A stretch of 64,000 nt of DNA from Rhodococcus sp. 14-2483-1-2 (GTDB lineage Bacteria; Actinomycetota; Actinomycetes; Mycobacteriales; Mycobacteriaceae), in NCBI RefSeq assembly GCF_002259405.1, contig NZ_NPFW01000002.1, forward strand, positions 62,001 to 126,000. Reading direction: 5' to 3'. Below are positions 25,898 through 33,363 of the stretch, in pieces. Both the position numbers and the translations under genes were made by a program. Within the stretch, counting starts at the first letter, position 1. Each line of letters begins with the position of its first letter. The notes under the pieces are model-generated. The model was not told the DNA's origin and did not search any database. It was given only the letters and a program-made list of their open reading frames with translations.

Positions 25898-26452
25898 TTG
25901 TTCTCTGTTTCCCTGCCCCGTCGCTCGTCCTCCAACTCCTCCTCCGCGCGCACGTCCAGTCGGTTCGGTAGTCGAATTGCCCGCACCGCAGCAATATTCG
26001 CCATGGGCTCGGGATTGACGGTCGCAGCCCTGTCGGGCACGGCCACCGCGTCGGCAGCCCCCGTCAACTGCGTGTCCCCGCCGTCGGCCAACGACATCCA
26101 GGTCGACGACACCGCGAGCTGCGGAGCCACCTCCAACGGCACCGGACAGGCCACCGCAGGTGCTGCCGACAGCGGCACCGCAGTCAGCGTCAACGACGGC
26201 CCCGGCTCGACGGCCACCTACGCCAACGGATACGGCGTCGCCCTCGGAGCGAGCAAGAATGCAGGGACGGCCTACGCACTGGCACTCGGCGGCGGAATCG
26301 CTCACTCGTGGGCCGACGCCGGACAGACGACCCTCGCAGTCGCCGGGTGGGGATCCGGTGCCACCTCGGAGGCTCAGGGCGTCGATTGCGTCGGCCCCCT
26401 GTCACTGGCACTGAACCTCACCAGCGGCCAGTTCTGCGTCCTCGGGAGCTGA
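25898..26452 (+). CDS. secreted protein of unknown function (DUF6764-like)
   Basis: 184 residues from TTG, chosen because AAGGAG lies 7 bases upstream. A long Ser/Arg-rich twin region is followed by a hydrophobic stretch and signal-peptidase site ending ATASA-AP near residue 54, so a mature secreted protein of about 130 residues is predicted. It is small, Gly/Ala/Ser-rich, with four Cys (NCVSPPS, TASCGAT, VDCVGP, QFCVLGS), suggesting two disulfides, and many short beta-prone repeats such as GYGVALGASKNAGTAYALALGGG. It resembles small Corynebacteriales exported proteins (DUF6764 from memory). Followed by a strong hairpin. Function unknown. Confidence 0.75.
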   Translation: MFSVSLPRRSSSNSSSARTSSRFGSRIARTAAIFAMGSGLTVAALSGTATASAAPVNCVSPPSANDIQVDDTASCGATSNGTGQATAGAADSGTAVSVNDGPGSTATYANGYGVALGASKNAGTAYALALGGGIAHSWADAGQTTLAVAGWGSGATSEAQGVDCVGPLSLALNLTSGQFCVLGS

Positions 26453-26485
26453 TCGCCCGGTTGCAGAGAAAAATCCAGTCCAACG

Positions 26486-26527
26486 GAGCCGACTACCCCG
26501 ACACGAACTCGTCGAGGTAGTCGGCTC
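26486..26527 (+). terminator. probable terminator hairpin after the secreted-protein gene
   Basis: Perfect 12-bp stem GAGCCGACTACC/GGTAGTCGGCTC enclosing an 18-base loop, starting 34 bases after the stop codon; a short pyrimidine run (CTCTTG) follows. Confidence 0.7.
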
Positions 26528-26798
26528 CTCTTGCATACACGGTGTGACCGGACTTCCTGGGCCGCTCCGCACATCCCTCGGGGAGCCGCCCGCTCCGTTT
26601 GCTCGAGGACTTCGCCGGCACCTATTGCCTCTCCGAACTGGCGATGAGTTGGAGCCGGCACTCGAACCGCTCCGGCTATGGACGGGACACTGGAACGAGG
26701 GCACACCCGCGGCTGATCACCGCCCCTGACCAGCCGAGCCAGTCCCCCCGAAGTGCCTTTCCGTTCTTGTCGGTGGGCCGAGATAGTCTTCTTTCAGT

Positions 26799-26814
26799 TC
26801 GAACGCACGTTCTG
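26799..26814. promoter_or_regulatory. LexA (SOS) box-like site before the HNH endonuclease gene
   Basis: TCGAAC-GCAC-GTTCTG differs from the mycobacterial SOS box (TCGAAC-N4-GTTCGA) at two positions and lies 27 bases before the ATG. SOS boxes in front of 13E12-family genes are known in M. tuberculosis. The remaining 26528-26798 stretch shows no further feature I can name. Confidence 0.6.
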
Positions 26815-26841
26815 AATTGATGCTCACCGGGGGGTGAAAAA

Positions 26842-28959
26842 ATGGGTGCAATACCGACTGTGTCACTGGAGGCGTTGACCGCTGCCGCGCGTGAAGAGAA
26901 TCGGCACGCGGCCCGCAAGATCACCGCCTGCTATCGCGTGCACTGCGACTGGATCACCCGCGACACCGAACACAAGCACTACAGCCGATACGGACGCACC
27001 GAAATGGCTGTCGCGTTGGGCTGCTCGGCGACCGTCGCCGAATCGTATGTATCCATCGGAGTAGCCCTGCACACCCGACTCCCACTGCTACGAGCAGCAT
27101 TCGAGACAGGGGAGATCGACCTCCCCCGCGTGCGGACCGCATGCCGGATCCTCGACAACCTCTCCGACGCCATCGTCAGGTCGGTCGAGAAAGAGGTCGT
27201 CGAGGCGGCGCGGAGGTCGTCCCCGGGCCCGCTCGAGCAGGCGATCTGGGACATCCTGCTGCGCGTCGCACCCGAGGAAGCAGCAGCGCTGCGGGAGTTC
27301 GCGAAGAAATTCCGCACCGTCACCTACAGTCCCGGCGGCGAACTCGCCCGCATCCGAGCCGAATTGACCGCACCCGAAGCCGCCGCCGCATGGCAACTCC
27401 TCGAAGAGATGGCCGACACCCTCTGCCCCAAAGACCCGCGCGGGAAGAAAGAACGCCTCTGCGATGCGTTCATGGCCCGCATGCACGGCGAACCCCGACT
27501 GGCATGCCTGTGCCACCGCGAGGATTGCCCGAAGAAAGACACCGTGTTGCCGGATCGGCGGGTGCCGTTGACGATGATCACCGTCGACATCGCCACCCTC
27601 ATCGGACTGCTCGCCAACCCCGCCTACCTCGCCGGACACGGTTCCATCGACCCCGACCTCGCGCAGGAGCTGGCACGCAACAGCCACTGGCAGATCCTGC
27701 TCACCGAAGCAGTCACCCTCGCCGAATCCCTCGGCCTCGCACACCAGAACCCGGAGACAGGGGAATGGGAACGAACACCGACAGACCAGCAGCAGGAGTC
27801 GGACTCAGCGTCGGATACAGCGACTACGAAGGCGGAAGCAAAGCCCGACGCGAAGTCAGTAACGAAGTCGACCGCAGCATCACCATCGGCGCCGAACAGG
27901 GCTTCGTCGACAAACACGACCGAGACAACCGACACCGATGCGAGCACCACTCCAGCGCCAGCGCCTGCAGCGGAAGGATCATCTGCTTCCCGTCAGGAAA
28001 CAGAACCCGACCGCGGCTCCGGTCCAGCATCATCGCCTGCAACATCGGCCCGAGGTCCGGTCGACACATCGAGTTCGACACCCGATCCAGCACAAGCACC
28101 TGCGCCGCCGCCGGGGACGACAACCTCACCGGCTCCGCTGGAGGGTCAGACCGAGGACACCCCTGCCCATCCAGCGGCAGATCCAGCTCCACCCGACTTC
28201 AGCGGAGACGAGGACAGGCCACGACGGACCCAATCGCTGACCTCCGCCGCAGCCCTGTTCTGCACCCACACCCCCGTCGGCCGGGGCACACGGCTCAGCT
28301 CTGCCCTCGATCTCCCGACACTGAACCGCGCCGCCCTGAACCACGCCGCCTTGAACCAGTCGGGACTCGGGCGTTCGGGCAACCGCGGTAGCTGTACAGC
28401 CAGTGGCATCTACCTCGGCAACGCATCGCTCGCCGCTGCACTCGAAGCTGCTATCGCAGCCGATCCCACCCTCGGCAAACCCGTCGCACGCGACCCGCTC
28501 ACCGACCGCGCCCTGATCTACCGACCCGACACCCTCACCACCGCAGCCGTCCGACTACGCGACAAACACTGCCGATTCCCCGGCTGCCACCGCCCCGCCG
28601 CACGCTGCCAACTCGACCACATCACCCCCTTCGACCACACCAACCCACTCGGCGGAGGATGGACCACCATCAACAACCTCCAATGCCTCTGCGAATACCA
28701 CCACAGCGTCAAAACCGCCGGCTACTGGACCGCCACCATGCTCCCCGGCGGAGCCATCCTCTGGACATCCATATCCGAGACCACCCGAATCACCCTGCCC
28801 ACCAACGGCACAGCTGTCCCCATCCTCGGCAACGACCTCACACCACACATCCCCACCCGACCGACACGATCCGGCATCATCGCCTACCCCAACCCACCCG
28901 ACAACCAGGACCCCGAAACAGAACCAACAGCCGAAGACACCGACACCCCGCCCTTCTGA
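26842..28959 (+). CDS. DUF222 / 13E12-repeat family HNH endonuclease
   Basis: 705 residues. The N-terminal 300 residues form the helical DUF222 domain (YSRYGRTEMAVALGCSATVAESYVSIGVAL, DLPRVRTACRILDNLSD). Residues about 310-460 are a low-complexity Thr/Ser/Pro/Ala linker. The C-terminus carries the HNH nuclease: a zinc-type CRFPGCHRPAARCQLDHI, NPLGGGWTTINNLQCLCEYHHSVKT, with the catalytic His-Asn-His set. The architecture is that of REP13E12 proteins, which are scattered repetitive genes in mycobacteria and often carry phage-insertion sites. A purine-rich GGGGGGTGAAAAA precedes the ATG. The LexA-like box upstream suggests DNA-damage induction. Cellular role unproved. Confidence 0.92.
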   Translation: MGAIPTVSLEALTAAAREENRHAARKITACYRVHCDWITRDTEHKHYSRYGRTEMAVALGCSATVAESYVSIGVALHTRLPLLRAAFETGEIDLPRVRTACRILDNLSDAIVRSVEKEVVEAARRSSPGPLEQAIWDILLRVAPEEAAALREFAKKFRTVTYSPGGELARIRAELTAPEAAAAWQLLEEMADTLCPKDPRGKKERLCDAFMARMHGEPRLACLCHREDCPKKDTVLPDRRVPLTMITVDIATLIGLLANPAYLAGHGSIDPDLAQELARNSHWQILLTEAVTLAESLGLAHQNPETGEWERTPTDQQQESDSASDTATTKAEAKPDAKSVTKSTAASPSAPNRASSTNTTETTDTDASTTPAPAPAAEGSSASRQETEPDRGSGPASSPATSARGPVDTSSSTPDPAQAPAPPPGTTTSPAPLEGQTEDTPAHPAADPAPPDFSGDEDRPRRTQSLTSAAALFCTHTPVGRGTRLSSALDLPTLNRAALNHAALNQSGLGRSGNRGSCTASGIYLGNASLAAALEAAIAADPTLGKPVARDPLTDRALIYRPDTLTTAAVRLRDKHCRFPGCHRPAARCQLDHITPFDHTNPLGGGWTTINNLQCLCEYHHSVKTAGYWTATMLPGGAILWTSISETTRITLPTNGTAVPILGNDLTPHIPTRPTRSGIIAYPNPPDNQDPETEPTAEDTDTPPF

Positions 28960-29127
28960 AGATCGGGCTTCCACTGAGGACGGCGGACCGTGCCGGCGCT
29001 CGCGCCAAGGTCGGCAAGCCGAACCCAGGTGCACGAACTCGATGGACCGTCGACCTTCGCCGACTGTCCACGTCGGTCCGCGTGGCCTGCAGAATGGTCG
29101 TCACTCGTCGACCGGCATACTCGAGAA

Positions 29128-30081
29128 ATGAGCAATTCACGTGCAACCGCTCGCCCGCGAGCACTGTCGTTGCACGGCCGCATCCGAGTGTTGACGATGA
29201 GCGTGGCAGCCCTGGCAGTCGCAGTCAGCGCTCTTGCGATCTATCTCGTCGCAGAGCAGGCCCTCCGCTCACAGATCATCGACCGCGTCGAACGCAACAG
29301 CGACGCCATCATTGCCAGCGCAGCATCAGGCGTTCCGGCCGATATCTTCGGCTTCGGCATCGAAGACACCGAGGGAACCGCAGTGAAGGTCGCCTTCGCG
29401 ATGAGCGACGGAACTTTGGTGACGTCCACGAACGGCTCCGAGCCGTTCACCAATTCCGACGGCGTTCTGGACGATGCAGAAATATCGGTCATCGACGGTG
29501 ACGTCGATCAATCCTTGCGCGAGGTACGGGGCTATTACATTTCCGCCAAGCGCACCGACTCCGGCGAAACGATCCTGGTGGCCGAGGCTCTCAGCGGAGC
29601 GTCACCTCTTCTTGGCAAGCTCACGCTCGCCCTGGTCCTCGTCGGGGCGTTTCTCGTCGCATTGGCAGGCGTAGCCGGTGCCGCCGTCGCACGCACCGGA
29701 CTCCGACCGGTCAGGCGACTGCGGGCCGCTACCGAACGCGTCGCCCGCACAGGAGATTTCGAGCCCATCGACGTCAACGGAGACGACGAACTGGCATCAC
29801 TGGCCAACAGCTTCAACGAGATGTTGGCCTCCCTGTCTCGTTCGCGAGCACGGCAGGGTCAGCTGATCATCGATGCCGGCGCGGAACTGATGGAGCCGCT
29901 GACAGCATTGCGCACCAACATCGATCTATTGATGTCCCTCGACCGGCCGGACACCCCGGACATGCCGGAGGACGAGCAGGACCGATTGCGCGTCGAAGTC
30001 ATCACTCAGATGGACGTCATCAACGGGCTGGTGCACGACCTGGTCGACCATGCCCGGGAGCCCGCGCCCACCCCGCAGTGA
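29128..30081 (+). CDS. truncated sensor-kinase-like protein lacking catalytic His and ATPase domain
   Basis: 317 residues from ATG at 29128. TM1 is at about 17-40 (VLTMSVAALAVAVSALAIYL), an extracytoplasmic sensor domain of about 115 residues follows, TM2 is at about 160-182, and a HAMP domain ends FEPIDVNGDDELASLANSFNEML. The HisKA-like helix aligns with MprB-type kinases (DAGxEL...PLTALRTNIDLLMS), but the phospho-acceptor His is Ala252 (GAELMEP instead of GHELRTP). The protein ends after the second dimerisation helix (VIQMDVINGLVHDLV-like) with no HATPase domain. It cannot act as a kinase. No regulator gene adjoins it. It could be a decoy dimerisation partner of an MprB-like kinase, or a decaying gene with an intact frame. 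Confidence 0.8.
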   Translation: MSNSRATARPRALSLHGRIRVLTMSVAALAVAVSALAIYLVAEQALRSQIIDRVERNSDAIIASAASGVPADIFGFGIEDTEGTAVKVAFAMSDGTLVTSTNGSEPFTNSDGVLDDAEISVIDGDVDQSLREVRGYYISAKRTDSGETILVAEALSGASPLLGKLTLALVLVGAFLVALAGVAGAAVARTGLRPVRRLRAATERVARTGDFEPIDVNGDDELASLANSFNEMLASLSRSRARQGQLIIDAGAELMEPLTALRTNIDLLMSLDRPDTPDMPEDEQDRLRVEVITQMDVINGLVHDLVDHAREPAPTPQ

Positions 30082-30127
30082 CGGCCGAGAACCGTTCAGG
30101 ACCAGTGCCGTTCGAAACCAGTGCCGT

Positions 30128-31057
30128 TCAGGACGAGAGTCGCACACCGGTCAGTTGTTCCGAGGCATCCCACAAGCGATGTGCATCGTCCATCCTGCGC
30201 ATGGGCTTCCACATGCCGACCTCGGTCGGTGGCCCGCCGATGATTCGCTTAGGACCGAAGAACTGATCCCCACGCGCGTCGCTACCCGCGGCCGCAATCA
30301 GTCCTGGCTGCGCTGCGCTGTCCACAGTGCCCGCAATGCCGACGCGGGCAAGAACGCCGATCAATCGTCTGCCGGCCGAATCCTTCGGTCGCCCCAATCC
30401 CGGTTGTGCCGCAAGCAAGTTGGTCGGCGAAATTCCCGGGTGAGCGATGTTGCTGGTGATTCCCCAGCCGCCTGCACTACTACGAGCCTCGAGTTCGCGT
30501 GCGAACAGAGCCACCGCGAGCTTCGATTGACTGTAGGCCTTCATGACGTCGTAGGAACGCTCCCAGTTGAGGTCGTCCCAATTGATGGTCCCCGACCGTG
30601 CCGCAATGCTCGTCTGATGGGTGACCCGCGCATTACCTTTCCGCAGCAGCGGCAGCAGACCGAGGGTGAGCGCGAAGTGGCCGAGGTGATTGGTACCGAA
30701 CTGCAGCTCGAATCCATCCTCGGTGACCTGACGCGCAGGTGGCTGCATGACACCTGCATTGTTGACGAGTATGTCGATCGCCCGGCCATCGGATGACAAG
30801 TCGTCCACCAGGGCGGAAACGGATTCCAAGGACGACAGATCCAGCGCCCGAGTGGTGACCTTCGCTCCCGGCACCGCGACTCGGATCGATTCGGCTGCCC
30901 GCTCCCCCTTGGTGGCCGAGCGCACCGGCATGACGACCTCGGCACCGGAGCGAGCGAGCTGCGTGGCGATGACCGTTCCGATCCCGTCGCTTGCTCCCGT
31001 GACGACGGCAATCTTCCCCGTCAGATCGGGAAGGGATGTGTGTGCTGTGCGGCCCAT
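30128..31057 (-). CDS. short-chain dehydrogenase/reductase, retinol-dehydrogenase-like
   Basis: 309 residues from ATG at 31057 (AGGAG 7 bases upstream). Cofactor motif TGASDGIG at about residue 20, the NNAGVM of the family, a catalytic Ser region [10 protein letters not shown] and Tyr/Lys in YSQSK. The insertion [23 protein letters not shown], and [10 protein letters not shown] after the active site, place it among the WW-domain oxidoreductase/protochlorophyllide reductase-like SDRs. Substrate unknown. It lies just downstream of an XRE/MmyB-type regulator gene on the same strand; in actinobacteria such regulators commonly adjoin an SDR gene that they control. Confidence 0.9.
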   Translation of the reverse strand: MGRTAHTSLPDLTGKIAVVTGASDGIGTVIATQLARSGAEVVMPVRSATKGERAAESIRVAVPGAKVTTRALDLSSLESVSALVDDLSSDGRAIDILVNNAGVMQPPARQVTEDGFELQFGTNHLGHFALTLGLLPLLRKGNARVTHQTSIAARSGTINWDDLNWERSYDVMKAYSQSKLAVALFARELEARSSAGGWGITSNIAHPGISPTNLLAAQPGLGRPKDSAGRRLIGVLARVGIAGTVDSAAQPGLIAAAGSDARGDQFFGPKRIIGGPPTEVGMWKPMRRMDDAHRLWDASEQLTGVRLSS

Positions 31058-31177
31058 GACAAGCTCCTGTGCTGGTGTCGATCTGCGGATTCGATCTGCA
31101 GAACCCATGTTCGACGATTACCACGAGCTCATCCAGGACTTCCCGATCCACTGATACGGCCGACACCGTGGATCGCG

Positions 31178-32017
31178 TCAGGACAGAACCTGAGTTCCCA
31201 CCACCGCGAGCAGCTCCAATTTGGCGTAGCTTTCACTGCCGGGGACGGCCGTGTACACCAGCAGACGATGCTCTTGTTCGGGGTCGAGAAGGGTCTGGCA
31301 GTTCAGTTGCAGCAGGCCGACCGTCGGGTGCAGAAATCGTTTGGACTCGGGTGGGTGAACGCCCACTTCGCGTTTCGCCCACAGGGTTCGGAATTCCTCG
31401 CTGACCTCGAGCAGCTCTGTGGACAGGTGCGCAGCTCTCGAGTCGGGTCCGCGAAGAGTGACGATCTCGCGCAGCCCCGACGCGTACACCCGAGACAGCA
31501 CTGCACGCTCTTCGGGCGGATACGACTGCCGGGCCTCGGGGTCGGTGAACCAGCGATACCCCAGACTTCGCTCGGGGCCGGTGCGCTGCGAGGCATCACC
31601 TGTCAGTGCCGCGCCCAGCGGTGTCTGACGGAGCGTCTCTCCGATTTCGGACACGATCTCGGCGGGCGTGTCGTTCAGGCGGTCCAGAATTCGTAGCATT
31701 CCCGGGCTGATGTGGTCGCTCGACGACCCGCGGACGGGAGGATTGTGCCCGGCGAGTCGGAACACGTGATCACGCTCGCCGAGTGACAGGTGCAATCCCT
31801 GTGCGATGGAGGCGATCATCTGCGCCGACGGGGCGGGCCCGGTAGCTCGTTCGAGTCGTGCGTAGTAGTCGGTAGACATGTGGCACAGCTCAGCGACCTC
31901 CTCACGGCGGAGGCCCTGTGTGCGTCTGCGCTGCCCCCGTGGCAGCCCGACGTCCTCCGGCTGCAGCGACTGCCGTCGCTGCCGTAGAAACGCTGCCAAT
32001 TCCGGTCGATCGATCAC
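31178..32017 (-). CDS. XRE-family regulator with MmyB-like ligand-binding domain
   Basis: 279 residues from GTG at 32017, with GAGGGA 7 bases upstream. The N-terminal helix-turn-helix (FLRQRRQSLQPEDVGLP, RTQGLRREEVAELCHMSTDYYARLERATG) is the classic MmyB/XRE type. The C-terminal domain (PAEIVSEIGETLRQTPLGAALTG, GYRWFTDPEARQSYP, FRTLWAKREVGVHPPESKRFLHPTVGLLQLNCQTLLDPEQ) resembles the PAS-like MmyB domain thought to bind fatty acids or other lipids. It is encoded between two SDR genes, one downstream on the same strand and one divergent. It probably represses one or both. Confidence 0.92.
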   Translation of the reverse strand: MIDRPELAAFLRQRRQSLQPEDVGLPRGQRRRTQGLRREEVAELCHMSTDYYARLERATGPAPSAQMIASIAQGLHLSLGERDHVFRLAGHNPPVRGSSSDHISPGMLRILDRLNDTPAEIVSEIGETLRQTPLGAALTGDASQRTGPERSLGYRWFTDPEARQSYPPEERAVLSRVYASGLREIVTLRGPDSRAAHLSTELLEVSEEFRTLWAKREVGVHPPESKRFLHPTVGLLQLNCQTLLDPEQEHRLLVYTAVPGSESYAKLELLAVVGTQVLS

Positions 32018-32094
32018 GTCGGTTCCCTCTTTCCCGTGCGTGCGCATCGCGCCTGCATGAATTGTGCCTGCTGCGCGGTGGCTATTGTCGAGAG

Positions 32095-32820
32095 ATGAGT
32101 CCTGCCCTGACCGTCGTCACCGGCGGAAGCCGTGGAATCGGTGCTGCGGTGTCCAGGCGGTTGGTGTCCGACGGGCACGATGTGGTGATCGGCTATCGCT
32201 CCGACGCCACTGCCGCGGAAGCGTTGGCCGCCGAATTGTCGACCGACGGCCGAACGGTGATCGCCGTACGCGCCGACACCACCGACGAGCAGGCGGTGAT
32301 CGATCTCTTCACCGCAGCCGCCGAGATCGGCGCAGTCACCGGTCTCGTGAACAACGCCGGTTCGGCACGGGCTGTGGGGGCGCTGGTGGACAACGACATC
32401 GAGACCATCAGAGCGGACCTCGACGTGAATCTCGTCGGGGTACTCACCTGCTGCAAGTACGCGATCGCGGCGATGACCGGATCGGGTGGCTCGATCGTCA
32501 ACATCTCCTCCGCTGCCGCGACCCTGGGCAGTCCTGGAATGTACGTCCACTACGCGGCGGCCAAGGCGGCTGTCGATACTCTGACGGTCGGACTGTCGAA
32601 AGAAGTTGCTGCGCAGAATATTCGCGTCAATGCAGTGGCACCCGGCATCATCGAGACCGACTTCCACCGCGATCGTGAACGGCCACAGAAGATGGCGTCG
32701 AGCATTCCCCTCGGCCGTCCCGGTGTGCCGAACGAGATCGCCGGTGCGGTGTCGTGGTTGTTGTCCGAGGATGCGCGATACGCGACCGGAACCGTCATCA
32801 GGGTGGCCGGCGGAATGTGA
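32095..32820 (+). CDS. FabG-like short-chain dehydrogenase/reductase
   Basis: 241 residues. Classical SDR: TGGSRGIG at about 9-16, VNNAGSA, catalytic Ser in NISSAAATLG, Tyr/Lys in YAAAK, APGIIETDFH and the C-terminal YATGTVIRVAGGM expected for glucose/ribitol or 3-oxoacyl-ACP reductase relatives. The YRSDATAAEA segment after beta-2 favours NADP. Divergent from the MmyB-type regulator gene with 77 bases between starts, so shared control is likely. Convergent with the phosphoesterase gene. Confidence 0.9.
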   Translation: MSPALTVVTGGSRGIGAAVSRRLVSDGHDVVIGYRSDATAAEALAAELSTDGRTVIAVRADTTDEQAVIDLFTAAAEIGAVTGLVNNAGSARAVGALVDNDIETIRADLDVNLVGVLTCCKYAIAAMTGSGGSIVNISSAAATLGSPGMYVHYAAAKAAVDTLTVGLSKEVAAQNIRVNAVAPGIIETDFHRDRERPQKMASSIPLGRPGVPNEIAGAVSWLLSEDARYATGTVIRVAGGM

Positions 32821-32835
32821 GTACTTCGGTCACCT

Positions 32836-33363
32836 CTATCGAGGGGCGATGCGGTGCAGCTCCACGTCAGTGAGCGCACCGTCTTCGGCTGTGGCCGTCA
32901 TGTACGTACAGAACGGTTGCCGACGCCGATCCGTCGGCGATCCCGGGTTCAGCAGCCGTAGACCGTTGTCTGCGACCGTGTCCCACGGTATGTGACTGTG
33001 CCCGAATACGAGCACGTCCGTGTCCGGGTATGCCGCTGCCATACGTCGTTCCCGTCCCGTCGCGGCACCGGTCTCATGGATCACGGTGAACCGCACCCCG
33101 CCGAGTACGACGTCGGCGCGTTCGGGCATCAGAGCTCGCAGCTCCTCGCCGTCGTTGTTGCCCCAGCACGCGATCAGTCGACGTGACCGCTGCGAGAGTT
33201 CCTCGTACGCAGCCAGGTTCACCCAGTCGCCTGCATGGATCACCACATCGGCGTCGTCCACAGCGGTCCACACCTCGTCGGGCAATGCGCGAGCCCGTTT
33301 CGGGAGATGAGTGTCGGCAATCAGCAGTAGCTTCACCCCTCGATTGTGCACTTCGTGCCTCAT
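32836..33363 (-). CDS. metallophosphoesterase (YfcE/MJ0936-like)
   Basis: Up to 175 residues. Binuclear-metal phosphodiesterase fold: IADTHLP (Asp-x-His), HAGDW (Gly-Asp), WGNND (Gly-Asn-Asn/Asp), a His in VIHETG and GHSHIP. These are the complete metal ligands of the YfcE class, acting on small phosphodiesters in vitro. The ATG at 33363 overlaps the dnaE2 stop (ATGA), arguing for coupled translation; the alternative GTG at 33336 gives VKLLLIADTH, closer to typical family N-termini. Cotranscription with dnaE2 would put it under SOS control, though a direct role in repair is not established. Confidence 0.88.
   Translation of the reverse strand: MRHEVHNRGVKLLLIADTHLPKRARALPDEVWTAVDDADVVIHAGDWVNLAAYEELSQRSRRLIACWGNNDGEELRALMPERADVVLGGVRFTVIHETGAATGRERRMAAAYPDTDVLVFGHSHIPWDTVADNGLRLLNPGSPTDRRRQPFCTYMTATAEDGALTDVELHRIAPR

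Noticed and set aside
27141..28391. 416-codon plus-strand frame inside the HNH endonuclease gene
   Set aside because: Arg/Pro-rich shadow frame of a high-GC gene; the 705-codon frame carries the DUF222 and HNH motifs.
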